DNA from: Sphingobacterium thalpophilum
GTDB taxonomy: Bacteria; Bacteroidota; Bacteroidia; Sphingobacteriales; Sphingobacteriaceae
Assembly: GCF_901482695.1 (NCBI RefSeq)
Contig: NZ_LR590484.1
Location: 3,162,001-3,226,000, forward strand
DNA: 64,000 nt
Direction: 5' to 3'
The notes beneath the pieces are model-generated. The model had not been told where the DNA came from, did no database searches, and worked only from the letters and a program-made list of their open reading frames with translations. Shown one piece after another: positions 36,126-46,068 of the stretch (positions are counted from its first letter, which is position 1; the number at the start of each line of letters is the position of its first letter). Position numbers and translations under genes: made by a program.

Positions 36126-37055
36126 ATGAAAAAGTGTTTTAAATTGAATTTTATTTCTTGTGCCCTGCTGTTAGCCTGCTTGCTCACTTTTAACTCGTGT
36201 TCCAAAGAAGAGGTAGTCGAAGGGAGATTAATACAGCCAACTTTAAAGAGCCTAACATTGAGTACAGGGTTTACTGATAACATTTTTCCTATAAAAGCCG
36301 ACAAGTGGACGGTTTCCTATGTGAAAGATGCAGTCAGTGGCGAGCTGCTGAAAGATGCTGTGGGAAATATAGTGAAGTTAGATGGAAATAGTGAGACTGA
36401 AGTTGGAGACGGTTGGCTTAAAATGGAGAAAACGGTTAACAATGAACTTAAAATCAGTTTGTTGGAGAATTTTAGTGCTACACCCCGTAATTTCACAATT
36501 GGAATTCTGTCGGGCAATCAGCAGGATGAAATCAATTTCAGGCAAATGAGAGGTGAGGACTACGAGTTGGTTAAAAAAGAGATTAAGGAAGTGGAGGGTA
36601 GCAGAAAAATATATGTAAGCTCCGAAGGCTGCAGTTCCATGACGTTGGGCAATGACACGGGTAGCGAAAAAAATGTTGAGGTTCTTTCGATATTTAAAGA
36701 TGTAAAATATAGGTCCGAATTTTTGAGCGAGAGCTATGGTGCATTTGACTGGATCAGTAGTCAGGACACCATGATTTTCATGGATGAGATATTAATAGAC
36801 GGCACTTCCTATTGGCAAAGAACAGTGCCTTATACCAAAGGTATAACAACTGAAAGCTACATAAAGCCTGGAAACAGCCTAAAATTACTGGTAAAGCCTT
36901 TTTCCAGTGTTTCTGTCAGGGGTGAGTTTACCTATCTTGAGCGAACCTGTACATATGTCTTCACGGTTAAAAACAAAAATTCGGGACACCTATTTAATGT
37001 GAAAGGAACCTGGAAACAAAAAGTTCCTTTGACTCCCCACACGATTGTAGAGTAA
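36126..37055 (+). CDS. Hypothetical lipoprotein
   Basis: A 309-residue protein with a lipoprotein signal (LLTFNSC, Cys25), so anchored in the outer or inner membrane. The mature region is beta-rich. The N-terminal ~100 residues (ADKWTVSYVKDAVSGELLKD ... LLENFSATPRNFTIGILSGNQQDEINFRQ) look like a BACON-type or other Ig-like domain, which often ends with such an I-x-V-x-Q strand. The remaining ~180 residues show no motif I recognise. It stands 160 bases before another orphan lipoprotein on the same strand. Function unknown. Confidence 0.72.
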   Translation: MKKCFKLNFISCALLLACLLTFNSCSKEEVVEGRLIQPTLKSLTLSTGFTDNIFPIKADKWTVSYVKDAVSGELLKDAVGNIVKLDGNSETEVGDGWLKMEKTVNNELKISLLENFSATPRNFTIGILSGNQQDEINFRQMRGEDYELVKKEIKEVEGSRKIYVSSEGCSSMTLGNDTGSEKNVEVLSIFKDVKYRSEFLSESYGAFDWISSQDTMIFMDEILIDGTSYWQRTVPYTKGITTESYIKPGNSLKLLVKPFSSVSVRGEFTYLERTCTYVFTVKNKNSGHLFNVKGTWKQKVPLTPHTIVE

Positions 37056-37215
37056 ATAGCGCCATTTTTTAGATACAGATGTCCTATTTTACAATCCAGC
37101 TTAAGTCGGAGAAAAGATTTCAACAACATTTGTCGATCGGTATGCTATCGTTTTCTAATTAGGCCCTCGAAACTGTAATTTTATCTAGCATGAACAGAAT
37201 TTCAATACAATCGAG

Positions 37216-37764
37216 ATGAAAACAGAGTTTTTGTTGTGCTATATAAGCCTCTTTATAGGCATTTTATTGCAGTGTTGTGGAAATCGTGATATCTCAGATA
37301 GAGGTCACAGTTCAATTTCGGCATCGTCTGGTTTTGATTCACTGGAGCATTATTCGATCGCGATGAGCCCGTATAAACTAGGAGAGTTGGAAGACAAAGC
37401 GAATAAGTCATCGCGGGAATCACTTTTATTGACTATGCTAGAGGGTAGTCAGGTAGACACTTCCTCTCTCGCCCATTTGTTAGAAATTGGTTATTCTAAA
37501 ACAGAGGTTGACCGATCTCTTTACGGATCTATCGATTCTTTGTTTCTCTCCAATCAAAGAAAGGACTATCTGGATAGCTCATGCATAAACCAGTTTAGAG
37601 ATATCTTAATTTTTTACAGAGATAATAAATGTGTCGGAGCGGTCAAAATCTGTTTTGATTGCAAGGCTATGGTTTCTTGGAGCAGCGACCTGAAATTCGA
37701 CGGTTTCGGAGACTGGGAGGACTATGATAAGCTGTATACGATATTGCGGAGCAACGGATTTTGA
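37216..37764 (+). CDS. Hypothetical lipoprotein
   Basis: A 182-residue protein with a signal peptide ending in LLQCCGN, a plausible lipobox. The mature part is acidic, serine-rich and probably helical at first (LGELEDKANKSSRESLLLTML). It ends in a compact domain with CINQFRDILIFYRDNKCVGAVKICFDCKAMVSW, whose three cysteines may form a disulphide or bind metal. No family recognised. It is followed by a 640-bp region holding only a broken gene. Confidence 0.68.
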   Translation: MKTEFLLCYISLFIGILLQCCGNRDISDRGHSSISASSGFDSLEHYSIAMSPYKLGELEDKANKSSRESLLLTMLEGSQVDTSSLAHLLEIGYSKTEVDRSLYGSIDSLFLSNQRKDYLDSSCINQFRDILIFYRDNKCVGAVKICFDCKAMVSWSSDLKFDGFGDWEDYDKLYTILRSNGF

Positions 37765-38403
37765 TCCCGGCTCTCCATTGTCGTAGCATGCTGCTTATCC
37801 TTGAAAAACTGATCTATAGCTCAATTTGTTTCTTTGAAAGTTCTCTTGCATCGCTTTTTCTGTTCCCTGTCGTAGTAGCCCTGGCTACCATATGTCTGCT
37901 GCCGTCCTTCTCTACTTGCAATTCTATCTTCCAATATGGCAACGTTGCTCGAAAGGATTTTTCTATTCTTTTCGGCTTCCAGTATTAAAGGGTAATATTT
38001 CTTTTGTGTGCGAAGACTGCTATGCTGGATGACGAGGAACAGGGAGTGCCTGGTAGAACTGCTGAAGCCAAAACGAATTCATGTTGTTTTTGGAACTGAA
38101 AAACGTAGAAGGCCGCAGCGGAAGCCAAACATTCATATTTTGATGAATTTGTCCCTTAAAAAAAGTAAATTTCCCCCCTTTCCTGTAGGATGCTTTTGAT
38201 AATATTGCAATTGTCATTATGACAACTTTTTTGATTGCCGCCTTCTTATAATCCGTTCTTTTAGGTTGCTAGCCATCAGAAAGGACAATGTTTGTGGACG
38301 GGAAATAGGATTGCCGGAGGTATCGTTTAGATCTTCCATTGGTAACCGAACCAGACCGCTCTTCAGCTGAAAACCTCATTACGAGAATTTATATATAACG
38401 AAC
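37765..38403. other. Spacer with decayed gene
   Basis: Apart from the DUF6624-like remnant (37821-38078, minus) I see no coding region. The right end must hold the promoter of the GH2 gene at 38404; no clear TAnnTTTG stands out. Confidence 0.4.
37821..38078 (-). pseudogene. Truncated remnant of a DUF6624-type gene
   Basis: Reading leftward, an 85-residue frame without a start codon contains LVIQHSSLRTQKKYYPLILEA, followed by SSNVAILEDRIASREGRQQTYGSQ, which looks like the C-terminal half of DUF6624 proteins (IQHa..., yLpli..., LkDRi...egkkQ.YGtQ). It ends at TGA (37823-37821). Upstream the same frame is closed by TGA at 38081-38079, and no in-frame continuation with the N-terminal half was found before the GH2 gene. 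This suggests a decayed gene rather than a functional short protein. Confidence 0.5.
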
Positions 38404-40908
38404 ATGAAGAAATCTATAAGACACTTTGCTGTTGCTTTCGTCCTTATTTTGTTGCATATATTGCCTAAAGCATTATCTGCGCAGCTGGGATTCGGAAAGG
38501 CCGTTCAGATCAACGCCGACTGGTCATTTCATCTAGGCGATTTAAAAGATGCCAATCTACCTGAATTTAATACACGAAACTGGAAATCTGTTAACCTTCC
38601 CTACGACTGGAGTGTAAAGGGACCTCTCAGTCCGAGTTTAGCAAGTGCTACAGGATATCTTCCGGGCGGGATCGGATGGTATAGAAAAAAACTCCTTGTG
38701 AATAATCAATCTGCCGATGATAAGGTTTATCTGTATTTTGAAGGCATATACAATCGCAGCGAAGTGTATATCAACGGTCAGCTGGTGGGGAAGAGGCCTA
38801 ACGGCTATATATCCTTCGCGTATGACATCACACCGTATTTGAACACCGATGGCGAAAATACCATTGCCGTCAAGGTGGACCATAGCCAATTTGCCGATTC
38901 AAGGTGGTATACGGGATCTGGGATTTATCGCAATGTATGGTTGGTAACGGCCAAACCTGTTCACTTTGATCAATGGGGGATCCAAGCTTATCCTGTCTTA
39001 AAGAATGGAAAAGAGCAGCTTTATACCTGTACAAGATTAAAAAATGACAGTAAGGTAGCTGCAAAAGTAACCTTATTGCAGGAGCTGATAGACAGGGAGG
39101 GTAATCTTGTCGCCAAGCAGACCAGGAATATTCACATGAATGCCGAATCCGCCAAAGATGTTCAGCTAGCACTTTCGGTCAAGACACCAAATTTATGGCA
39201 GCTCGAAGACCCTTATCTGTACCAACTGCGGAGTACGATTTGCATCGGAAATCAAATTGTTGACCAATCTATTTTTAAAACAGGATTCCGGACGTTGACT
39301 TTCGATGCAGACAGAGGGTTTGCCCTAAACGGAAAATGGATGAAAGTCAAAGGTGTCTGCCTCCATCATGACGCCGGCGTTTTGGGAGCTGAGATGTATG
39401 CTGATGTCTGGCGCCGGCGTTTGTTGAAACTTAAAGAAATCGGGGTAAATGCTGTACGCACAAGCCACAATCCCCAGGCCTCTACTTTTTATGACTTATG
39501 TGATGAAGTGGGGCTGCTTGTTCTGAATGAAGCCTTTGATGAATGGGAATATCCCAAACGCAAATGGTTGACGGGCTGGAATCATGGAACACCCGGGTAT
39601 CAAGGTTCGTATGATTTTTTTGCGGAATGGGGTGAACGTGATTTGGAAGATATGGTCAAGCGCGATCGTAACCATATATCCATCTTCGCATGGAGTATAG
39701 GTAATGAAGTTGATTATCCCAATGATCCATATTCTCATCCTGTATTGGACGGCAACCAAGGGGGAGGGTTTACACAACCGATTTTCGGTGGGTACCAAAA
39801 AAACGCTCCTGATGCGATGCGGTTGGGACATATTGCCCAGAAATTGGCTTCTGTCGTCAGAGCACATGATCCGAGCAGGCCTGTTACCGCTGGGCTGGCC
39901 GGAGTAGCCATGTCCAATGAGACAGCCTACCCCGGAACGTTGGATATTGCGGGGTATAATTATACGGAAAGCCGATATCAACAGGATCACAAACAATACC
40001 CGCAAAGAGTCATTTATGGTAGCGAAAACCGTCATGATTTCGATGCATGGAAGGCAGTTAAAAATAACGAACATATCTTTGGTCAATTTTTATGGACAGG
40101 TATTGATTACCTTGGCGAATCAGGACGTTGGCCATCTAGAGGCTTTTATTCCGGATTGCTGGATTTTGCAGGATTTATAAAACCGAGGGGATATTTCCGT
40201 CAAGCTTTGTGGTCCGGGAGGCCGGTCACCTATTTGGGAACCTATCCTATAAAATCAAGATCGCAAAGCACGGATGTTTGGTCTGCACTGGAGGCTGAAC
40301 GGAGCAATAAAACCGATGAGGCTCCATCTATGGATGCATGGCCGATATGGAATTATGATTTAGGACAGAGCATTCGTGTAGTATGTTATACCAACACCGC
40401 CAAGGTGCGTTTAGAACTGAACGGAAAGATCGTCGGAGAGGAAAAACCTTATAACAACCAACAAGGTATAATCTCATGGGATATACCTTATGCTCCGGGT
40501 GCATTGGAAGTGGTCGGAATGAGTACCGATGGTTCTATAATCAGCAGGTATCGTATTCAGACTAGCAAACGACCATATGCGTTGCGTGTGCTTAATTCGT
40601 CGTCCCTGCAGGCAGATGCGAAGCATGGTGTTGCTCAGATAGAAGTACAGGTGATCGATGAAGACGGCAATCCGGTTATTCTTTCCGACAGTGAGGTGAC
40701 CTGTGAACTTTCTGGCCCGGGACATCTGCTTGGATTGGAAGCCGGAAACAATCAAGATATGGGTGATTATACAGACAATAAGCAGCGTGTTTATCATGGC
40801 AGATTGATTGCATATATTAAATCGGATGGACAACCGGGAGATGCCATCACTGTGCGATTGAGTTCGCCGTTATTAAAGGCAGCTGAGGCAAAAGTGACCT
40901 TGTATTGA
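38404..40908 (+). CDS. GH2 beta-galactosidase-like glycoside hydrolase, secreted
   Basis: An 834-residue exported enzyme (signal peptide ending in LPKALSAQ). Order: sugar-binding jelly-roll (~35-210, INADWSFHLGDL ... SGIYRNVWL), Ig-like domain (~215-315), TIM barrel (~320-610), then C-terminal Ig-like domains with a DUF4982-like segment (WPIWNYDLGQSIRVVCYTN) and a final beta domain. The acid/base is Glu435 (FAWSIGNEV) and the nucleophile Glu541 (IYGSENR). LHHDAGVLGAE and RTSHNPQA are typical of GH2 beta-galactosidases. It stands alone, without adjacent SusC/D or regulator. Confidence 0.92.
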   Translation: MKKSIRHFAVAFVLILLHILPKALSAQLGFGKAVQINADWSFHLGDLKDANLPEFNTRNWKSVNLPYDWSVKGPLSPSLASATGYLPGGIGWYRKKLLVNNQSADDKVYLYFEGIYNRSEVYINGQLVGKRPNGYISFAYDITPYLNTDGENTIAVKVDHSQFADSRWYTGSGIYRNVWLVTAKPVHFDQWGIQAYPVLKNGKEQLYTCTRLKNDSKVAAKVTLLQELIDREGNLVAKQTRNIHMNAESAKDVQLALSVKTPNLWQLEDPYLYQLRSTICIGNQIVDQSIFKTGFRTLTFDADRGFALNGKWMKVKGVCLHHDAGVLGAEMYADVWRRRLLKLKEIGVNAVRTSHNPQASTFYDLCDEVGLLVLNEAFDEWEYPKRKWLTGWNHGTPGYQGSYDFFAEWGERDLEDMVKRDRNHISIFAWSIGNEVDYPNDPYSHPVLDGNQGGGFTQPIFGGYQKNAPDAMRLGHIAQKLASVVRAHDPSRPVTAGLAGVAMSNETAYPGTLDIAGYNYTESRYQQDHKQYPQRVIYGSENRHDFDAWKAVKNNEHIFGQFLWTGIDYLGESGRWPSRGFYSGLLDFAGFIKPRGYFRQALWSGRPVTYLGTYPIKSRSQSTDVWSALEAERSNKTDEAPSMDAWPIWNYDLGQSIRVVCYTNTAKVRLELNGKIVGEEKPYNNQQGIISWDIPYAPGALEVVGMSTDGSIISRYRIQTSKRPYALRVLNSSSLQADAKHGVAQIEVQVIDEDGNPVILSDSEVTCELSGPGHLLGLEAGNNQDMGDYTDNKQRVYHGRLIAYIKSDGQPGDAITVRLSSPLLKAAEAKVTLY

Positions 40909-40917
40909 TCTTGAGTA

Positions 40918-40966
40918 AGGCCCGCAGACAATGAGATTCGTTGATAAGGAACACCGGGCTTTTTAA
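40918..40966 (+). terminator. Possible terminator after the GH2 gene
   Basis: GCCCG pairs with CGGGC around a loop of about 30 bases, followed by TTTTT. The stem is short, so support is moderate. Confidence 0.45.
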
Positions 40967-41049
40967 CCGTTGCAGTTCATTAAGACCTACTTGTAGGCTA
41001 TGAAGACATTTTTCAAACTATTTCAAAAGTAAAATTGTTGATTGAGTAT

Positions 41050-42390
41050 ATGAGAAATAACGTCAAATTTACTTCGAAAGAGTTTATAGCCGGAATTTAC
41101 CTGGGCAGCTTTGTTTTATTGGTGCTATTGGTGCTGGGGTGTAATAACAGAAATCGAAACCAGAAAGATCTGGATGAGTCAACCATTATCGAACGTGCCG
41201 AAAATACGGACTTTACACTTCCTTTGTTAAACGCTCTTTTTTATGAAGAAAAATTTAGCAGTGAATTAAAAGATACTCTTCAGCTCAGCAATGAGCAGAT
41301 CAGCGAGCTAAAACTTGCGGCGAATACAGCAGTGGAGAATCTCGATGAAGATAATGCTCAGAGCGCTAGATCTTTCAATCAAGCGATCAAGCAGGCCACA
41401 ACCGAGGTTGTTAGGATCTTGGGTGCAGAAAAAGCGGGACAGTTCTTCGCCTTTATGGCGAAACGGTATACCGACCCAGAAAATTCGTTGCCCTTAGCTC
41501 CCAATCATGTTCCGCAAGATTCACGTATTATCGTTAATGCCCCCGCCTTTCGGATGGATGTATTTGAAAAAGGGAAACTAATAAAGACGTACAGAATAGG
41601 AATTGGTTATCCTGAATTTCCATTGCCTACGGGGGTGAGGAAGGCTGTAAATATTATTTTTAATCCTACATGGACGCCTCCTGACGAGCCTTGGGTAAAA
41701 GGTAAGGTAACTGCCGGAGAAAAGGTACCAGCAGGAAGTGAATTGAACCCTTTGGGGCCGATTAAGATTCCGATTGGCCTGCCTTCATTGATTCACGGGG
41801 GCAAGAACCCAGAAAAGTTAGGCGCTTTTGCTTCGCACGGCTGTGTAGGATTAACTAACGATCAGGTACAGGACTTTACCAAGTTCTTATCTCAAATAGC
41901 GGGAACACCCATCTCTGCGGACAAAATCCTTAAATATGAGAAGGAAGATACAAAAACCCAAACCGTAAAGCTTGCCTCGCCGGTACTTGTCGAACTTCGA
42001 TATGAAACGATTGTAGCACAAGATGGGCATCTGCATATCTATAGAGACGTTTACGAGCGGGGGACCAATACGGTTCAAAATGCCACACGGGTGCTCGATT
42101 CGTATGGTATCAAATACGAAAAGTTGAATGATGACGAGAAAGCAAATCTAACACGAGCTTTGGACGAGATGAACCGTGATGCCCAAGGAAATGTTATTGC
42201 TGGCGTAAAAATCGATAAAAACGTGGCCAATGCACCTGACAGCAAAAAACGTGAGGCGACTAAAGACCAACGTGCCAAAAAAGGCAAGGTTACTCAGTCT
42301 GTTGTCGGGCAGAGTGAGCTCGTGGTACCCATCGCAGATTTACAAGGTAAGGGGTATCCGCTACCTGTAGATTTCAGTACCGGAGGTTAA
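41050..42390 (+). CDS. L,D-transpeptidase (YkuD family), membrane-anchored
   Basis: A 446-residue protein that forms or modifies L,D cross-links, or anchors partners, in peptidoglycan. The N-terminal hydrophobic segment ending in LLVLGC (Cys31) reads as a lipoprotein or membrane anchor. The region ~45-140 is helical. The YkuD domain spans ~155-290, with the motif SHGCVGL (catalytic Cys265) preceded by IHGGKNP. The C-terminal ~150 residues are charged (SKKREATKDQRAKKGK) and unlike the usual end of the family. ATG 41050 is preferred to TTG 41035. Single gene, unrelated to the neighbouring glycan genes. Confidence 0.88.
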   Translation: MRNNVKFTSKEFIAGIYLGSFVLLVLLVLGCNNRNRNQKDLDESTIIERAENTDFTLPLLNALFYEEKFSSELKDTLQLSNEQISELKLAANTAVENLDEDNAQSARSFNQAIKQATTEVVRILGAEKAGQFFAFMAKRYTDPENSLPLAPNHVPQDSRIIVNAPAFRMDVFEKGKLIKTYRIGIGYPEFPLPTGVRKAVNIIFNPTWTPPDEPWVKGKVTAGEKVPAGSELNPLGPIKIPIGLPSLIHGGKNPEKLGAFASHGCVGLTNDQVQDFTKFLSQIAGTPISADKILKYEKEDTKTQTVKLASPVLVELRYETIVAQDGHLHIYRDVYERGTNTVQNATRVLDSYGIKYEKLNDDEKANLTRALDEMNRDAQGNVIAGVKIDKNVANAPDSKKREATKDQRAKKGKVTQSVVGQSELVVPIADLQGKGYPLPVDFSTGG

Positions 42391-42681
42391 GTCATACATT
42401 GTTAGCTTCGATCAGCACAGTAAACATCTGACCGGATTTCATTCGGGAAGTTACATCGCTTTTTTCTGGCTTCCCATCCAGCGAATGCTAGCTGATTCGG
42501 AAGTAAGGACGATGATTGAAATAGTTTTTAAATCAAATAAATTTTTTATACATTGACTTCGGGCCCTGTCAGATGGTCAGAGTAGATTCTCCTTTGCTAA
42601 TCAAAGGCTTCTGCCGTCGTATTCATTGGGCTGGAACGGTGTATTTAAGAAGTACCGATTGGTCAGTTAACAAACAGGAAA
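42391..42681. other. Short gene-free spacer
   Basis: No gene, terminator or clear promoter motif was seen in 291 bases between the transpeptidase and the small conserved gene. Confidence 0.35.
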
Positions 42682-43041
42682 ATGAAGGAAATCAATTCAG
42701 GCCAAGTTTGGTCTTATCACAGTAGAAAAGGAGAGTCTAATTCAAGGGTAACTGTGTTGGCGGTGGAGAAGGATAGCAATTATGGAAATATCGTACATGT
42801 AAGAATTGACGGTTTATACATCACAGATACTCGCGGGATCTATATTGGCGATTGTATTGAACATTTACCAATTGCAGAAGATTCCTTTTTAGAAAGTGTA
42901 ATACATGTCGAAAGTGAGGCTCATTACGATTTAGGGGAAGGATATTATCTCTGGAGATCTGATTTTGAACAGAATGAAGCCGGAGTCTGGGAAATTGATA
43001 TACGTAAAGCAATTGATTTAATAGTGGGTAGCATTGCATAA
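42682..43041 (+). CDS. Conserved small hypothetical protein
   Basis: A 119-residue soluble protein. The opening MKEINSGQVWSYHSRKGE, the VLAVEKDSNYGNIVHVRIDGL strand pair, IEHLPIAEDSF and the ending GVWEIDIRKAIDLI resemble a group of conserved hypothetical proteins found scattered in Bacteroidota and Proteobacteria. Some of these lie near toxin or immunity genes, but no such partner is visible here. No signal peptide. It converges on the GH78 gene. Function unknown. Confidence 0.75.
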   Translation: MKEINSGQVWSYHSRKGESNSRVTVLAVEKDSNYGNIVHVRIDGLYITDTRGIYIGDCIEHLPIAEDSFLESVIHVESEAHYDLGEGYYLWRSDFEQNEAGVWEIDIRKAIDLIVGSIA

Positions 43042-43183
43042 ATTTAGGCCGTTCGCATGTCTCACACAATTCAGGTGTTTTCCTACAGTCAGCACTTCAC
43101 TATATTTTACCCTTATTTACCGAAGTTTCCAGACCATTTGCCTAAAGCCCTTGGCCAGAACGCCTGCGGCAAGAAAGCAAACT

Positions 43184-45859
43184 TTAGCGTTCCTTAGAGC
43201 GATGTTTGTTGCCGAGGAGCGGGCATTCAAAATAATAGCTGCCCGATCCAATTTCCTCTGTTTTATCCGGTAAAACAATGCTAGCGCGCGTGTTTGGCGG
43301 GATGGTAACATGCAACTTCAGGATAGCATTCTCCATTATCCATGACGTTTTGACGGTACCATAAGCTGTTTCCAGCTCGGTAGTTGCACTGGTTAACTTT
43401 CCTCCGGGTCTGGGAGCGATTACCATCGATTTATATCCCGGAGCGTCGGCACGTGAGTTTATCCCACCAATCGTTCTATACATCCAGTCGCCTATGGCGC
43501 CATAGGCATAGTGATTGTAAGAATTCATATCCGGTGTCTGAAATGAACCATCCGGCTTGATCCCATCCCATCGTTCCCAGATGGTGGTAGCGCCCATTTT
43601 AACAGGGTAAAGCCATGAGGGATAGCTCTCTTGCATCAATAGGTCATAGGCTACCTGATCATGTCCGAATCTCGAAAGAACATGACATAAATAAGGAGTG
43701 CCCAAAAATCCAGTGGTCAAATGCGTGCCATAATCTCGGATATTGGCAACAAGACGATCGGCACATGCTTGCCTAAGCGTTTCGGGCAACATATCAAATT
43801 GCAGTGCCAATACGTAGGCTGTCTGGGTACTTGAAACCAGACGGCCAGAAGGTGTCATGTATTCTTTTATGAATGCCGCTTTAATTTTTTCCAGTAAAGC
43901 GCTGTATCTTGTAGCATCATCCACCTTCCCCAAGACTTGCGCTGCATTGATCAGCAGCTGGGTCGAGTGTGCGTAAAATGTCTGTGCGATCAGATATTTA
44001 TCAGTCACAGCAGCTCTTCCGTCGTTATCATCGTTTGGACGGTAAAAAAGCCAGTCCCCAAAGTGAAATCCCGAATTCCATAGGTCGTCCTTTGCCACAG
44101 ATGAAATATAATCAACCCATTTTTTCATACTATCGTATTGGGTTTCCAGTATGCGTCGGTCGCCATAGGCTACATACATATCCCATGGAATGATCGTGGA
44201 TACGTCGGCCCAGCCCGCAGAAGCCGCGTCATTGGGACCGAGGACATGTGGAATGACAAAGGGAATCCGGCCATCCGATAGCTGGTCGGCTTTCAGATCT
44301 TTTAGCCATTTGGTAAAGAATGCCATCACGTCCATGTTAAACGCCGCCGTATTGGCGAAGGCTTGAGCATCTCCGGTCCAGCCCAGACGCTCATCACGTT
44401 GTGGGCAATCTGTCGGTACATCCAAGAAGTTACCTTTCTGACCCCATTGGATATTGTGCTGCAATTGGTTTATTAAGCTGTTGGACGTTATAAATTTTCC
44501 GGTTGTCTCCATATCCGAATACAGAGCCACCGCGGTGAGATCATCTGGCGTCAGCTGACCCGGAAAGCCCTCTACCCGGACATATCTGAAACCCTGGAAA
44601 GTAAAATGAGGCTCAAAAAATTGCTCCGGTCCATTTTTTAGAACGTAGGAGACTTGTGCTTTTGCCGAGCGGAGGTTGGCGGTATAAAAATTCCCCTCCT
44701 TCGTAAGCACCTCAGCATGGCTAAGAGTGATCTTTGTTCCGGCAGGACCTTGAGCTTTAAGCATTACCCAGCCAACCAGATTTTGGCCAAAGTCTACCAC
44801 GGTCTCTCCGGCAGGTGTTTTAAAGATTTTTATTGCTTTAAACCGTTCATGTTTCTTGACAGGAGGACCACTCATGGCTACCAGTTTTTCTGATCCTTTA
44901 TCTAGCGTTTCCACAGCCTTCCATGTATCATTTTGCTTAAATCCGATATTGTTCCAGCCTTCAATCTCCATCCTCGCGTCATAGATCTCGCCGTCGTAAA
45001 TGTCCGAAGCCAAGATGGGGCCGTAAGCATATGTCCAGCTCTCGTCCGTCACAATTGTTTCCTTCGTCCCATCCGTGTACTCCACTTCCAGCTGTAATAA
45101 CAGTGCGCGCGTATCGCCGTAGAAGGTGCGCTGACCCGCAAATCCTATCCTACCTTTATACCAGCCGTCACCGAGACATACGCCCAGCACATTAGCGCCG
45201 GATTTGACGGAGGCTGTAACGTCGTACACCTGATATTGCAGATGATGGCGGTAACTTGTCCATCCGGGAGCAAAATATGCGTCACTTACACGTTCACCGT
45301 TTAGGCTGGCTTCATACAGTCCCTTCGCCGTAGCATATACCAAAGCAGACTTCACCTTTTTCCGGAGGGAAAATTCTTTCCGAAAAAGAGGGCTCCGGGC
45401 ACTGCTATCTTTTCCCGCTACCTTAATCCATTTTGCTGACCATTCATTGGCCTGGATGCCCATTCTAAAGCTTGCCGGTGCTGACCAGGCAGATCGGTTT
45501 CCGTGATTATCTTTCACCCTGACCTGCCAGTAATAGATCTGCTTCGACTGCAAAGGTGAACCAGCATATTCGACCAGGACCGATTGGTCTCCGCTCACAT
45601 TAGCGTTCCATACCAGGTCTTTGCCTGCAAGCAGAGAAGACCTATTTTGTCCTACACGGATTTCGTATCCCGATTGTAAGGTATTTTTTTCGTCAGAAAC
45701 TAATTTCCAGCTAAATCGCGGCGCCGGGGTTTCTATCGCCAGTGGGCTTTTTAGATGCTCTACTTTGAGATCATGGACGCTTAATTTTAGCGCATATGTT
45801 GTTAAATGAATGACCAATAGAAGTCCGAGGAGGATGGATTTTTGAAGGAGAGTTACCAT
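43184..45859 (-). CDS. GH78 alpha-L-rhamnosidase, secreted
   Basis: An 891-residue exported enzyme releasing terminal alpha-L-rhamnose. Order: signal peptide, N-terminal Ig-like domain (LKVEHLKSPLAIETPAPRFSWKL and SAWSAPASFRMG), a carbohydrate-binding jelly-roll (LYEASLNGERVSDAYFAPGWTSY), an (alpha/alpha)6 barrel with DCPQRDERLGWTGDAQAF (Asp489-Glu490) and YVAYGDRRIL, and a C-terminal beta domain (GINSRADAPGYKSMVIAPRPGG). All are in the usual GH78 order and length. It is the last gene of the leftward arm of the 43-64 kb PUL. It probably trims rhamnose caps so that the other enzymes can act. Confidence 0.95.
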   Translation of the reverse strand: MVTLLQKSILLGLLLVIHLTTYALKLSVHDLKVEHLKSPLAIETPAPRFSWKLVSDEKNTLQSGYEIRVGQNRSSLLAGKDLVWNANVSGDQSVLVEYAGSPLQSKQIYYWQVRVKDNHGNRSAWSAPASFRMGIQANEWSAKWIKVAGKDSSARSPLFRKEFSLRKKVKSALVYATAKGLYEASLNGERVSDAYFAPGWTSYRHHLQYQVYDVTASVKSGANVLGVCLGDGWYKGRIGFAGQRTFYGDTRALLLQLEVEYTDGTKETIVTDESWTYAYGPILASDIYDGEIYDARMEIEGWNNIGFKQNDTWKAVETLDKGSEKLVAMSGPPVKKHERFKAIKIFKTPAGETVVDFGQNLVGWVMLKAQGPAGTKITLSHAEVLTKEGNFYTANLRSAKAQVSYVLKNGPEQFFEPHFTFQGFRYVRVEGFPGQLTPDDLTAVALYSDMETTGKFITSNSLINQLQHNIQWGQKGNFLDVPTDCPQRDERLGWTGDAQAFANTAAFNMDVMAFFTKWLKDLKADQLSDGRIPFVIPHVLGPNDAASAGWADVSTIIPWDMYVAYGDRRILETQYDSMKKWVDYISSVAKDDLWNSGFHFGDWLFYRPNDDNDGRAAVTDKYLIAQTFYAHSTQLLINAAQVLGKVDDATRYSALLEKIKAAFIKEYMTPSGRLVSSTQTAYVLALQFDMLPETLRQACADRLVANIRDYGTHLTTGFLGTPYLCHVLSRFGHDQVAYDLLMQESYPSWLYPVKMGATTIWERWDGIKPDGSFQTPDMNSYNHYAYGAIGDWMYRTIGGINSRADAPGYKSMVIAPRPGGKLTSATTELETAYGTVKTSWIMENAILKLHVTIPPNTRASIVLPDKTEEIGSGSYYFECPLLGNKHRSKER

Positions 45860-46068
45860 ATGCAGTTTATCTGGTTAGCAATTCGCGTTAAGGTATAACG
45901 TCACCTACTATAATCCGTAATTTATTTCAATTAAGTATCCTGTACTGTCCTGCTCTTTTAGTTCTTTTTTGCGAATGCATTGAAGCTAATTGTCCGGTTA
46001 TGCGCGGCCTTCTTATCAGCAGCTGACGGCACCTCATGTGTGCCAGAGACAGCCCGCTAACATGATAT

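Noticed and set aside
37761..37988. 75-codon plus-strand frame with a hydrophobic middle
   Set aside because: It is the antisense of the DUF6624-like remnant, which carries the recognisable protein pattern.
39496..40086. 196-codon open frame on the minus strand
   Set aside because: Antisense to the GH2 catalytic barrel, including both catalytic glutamate regions.
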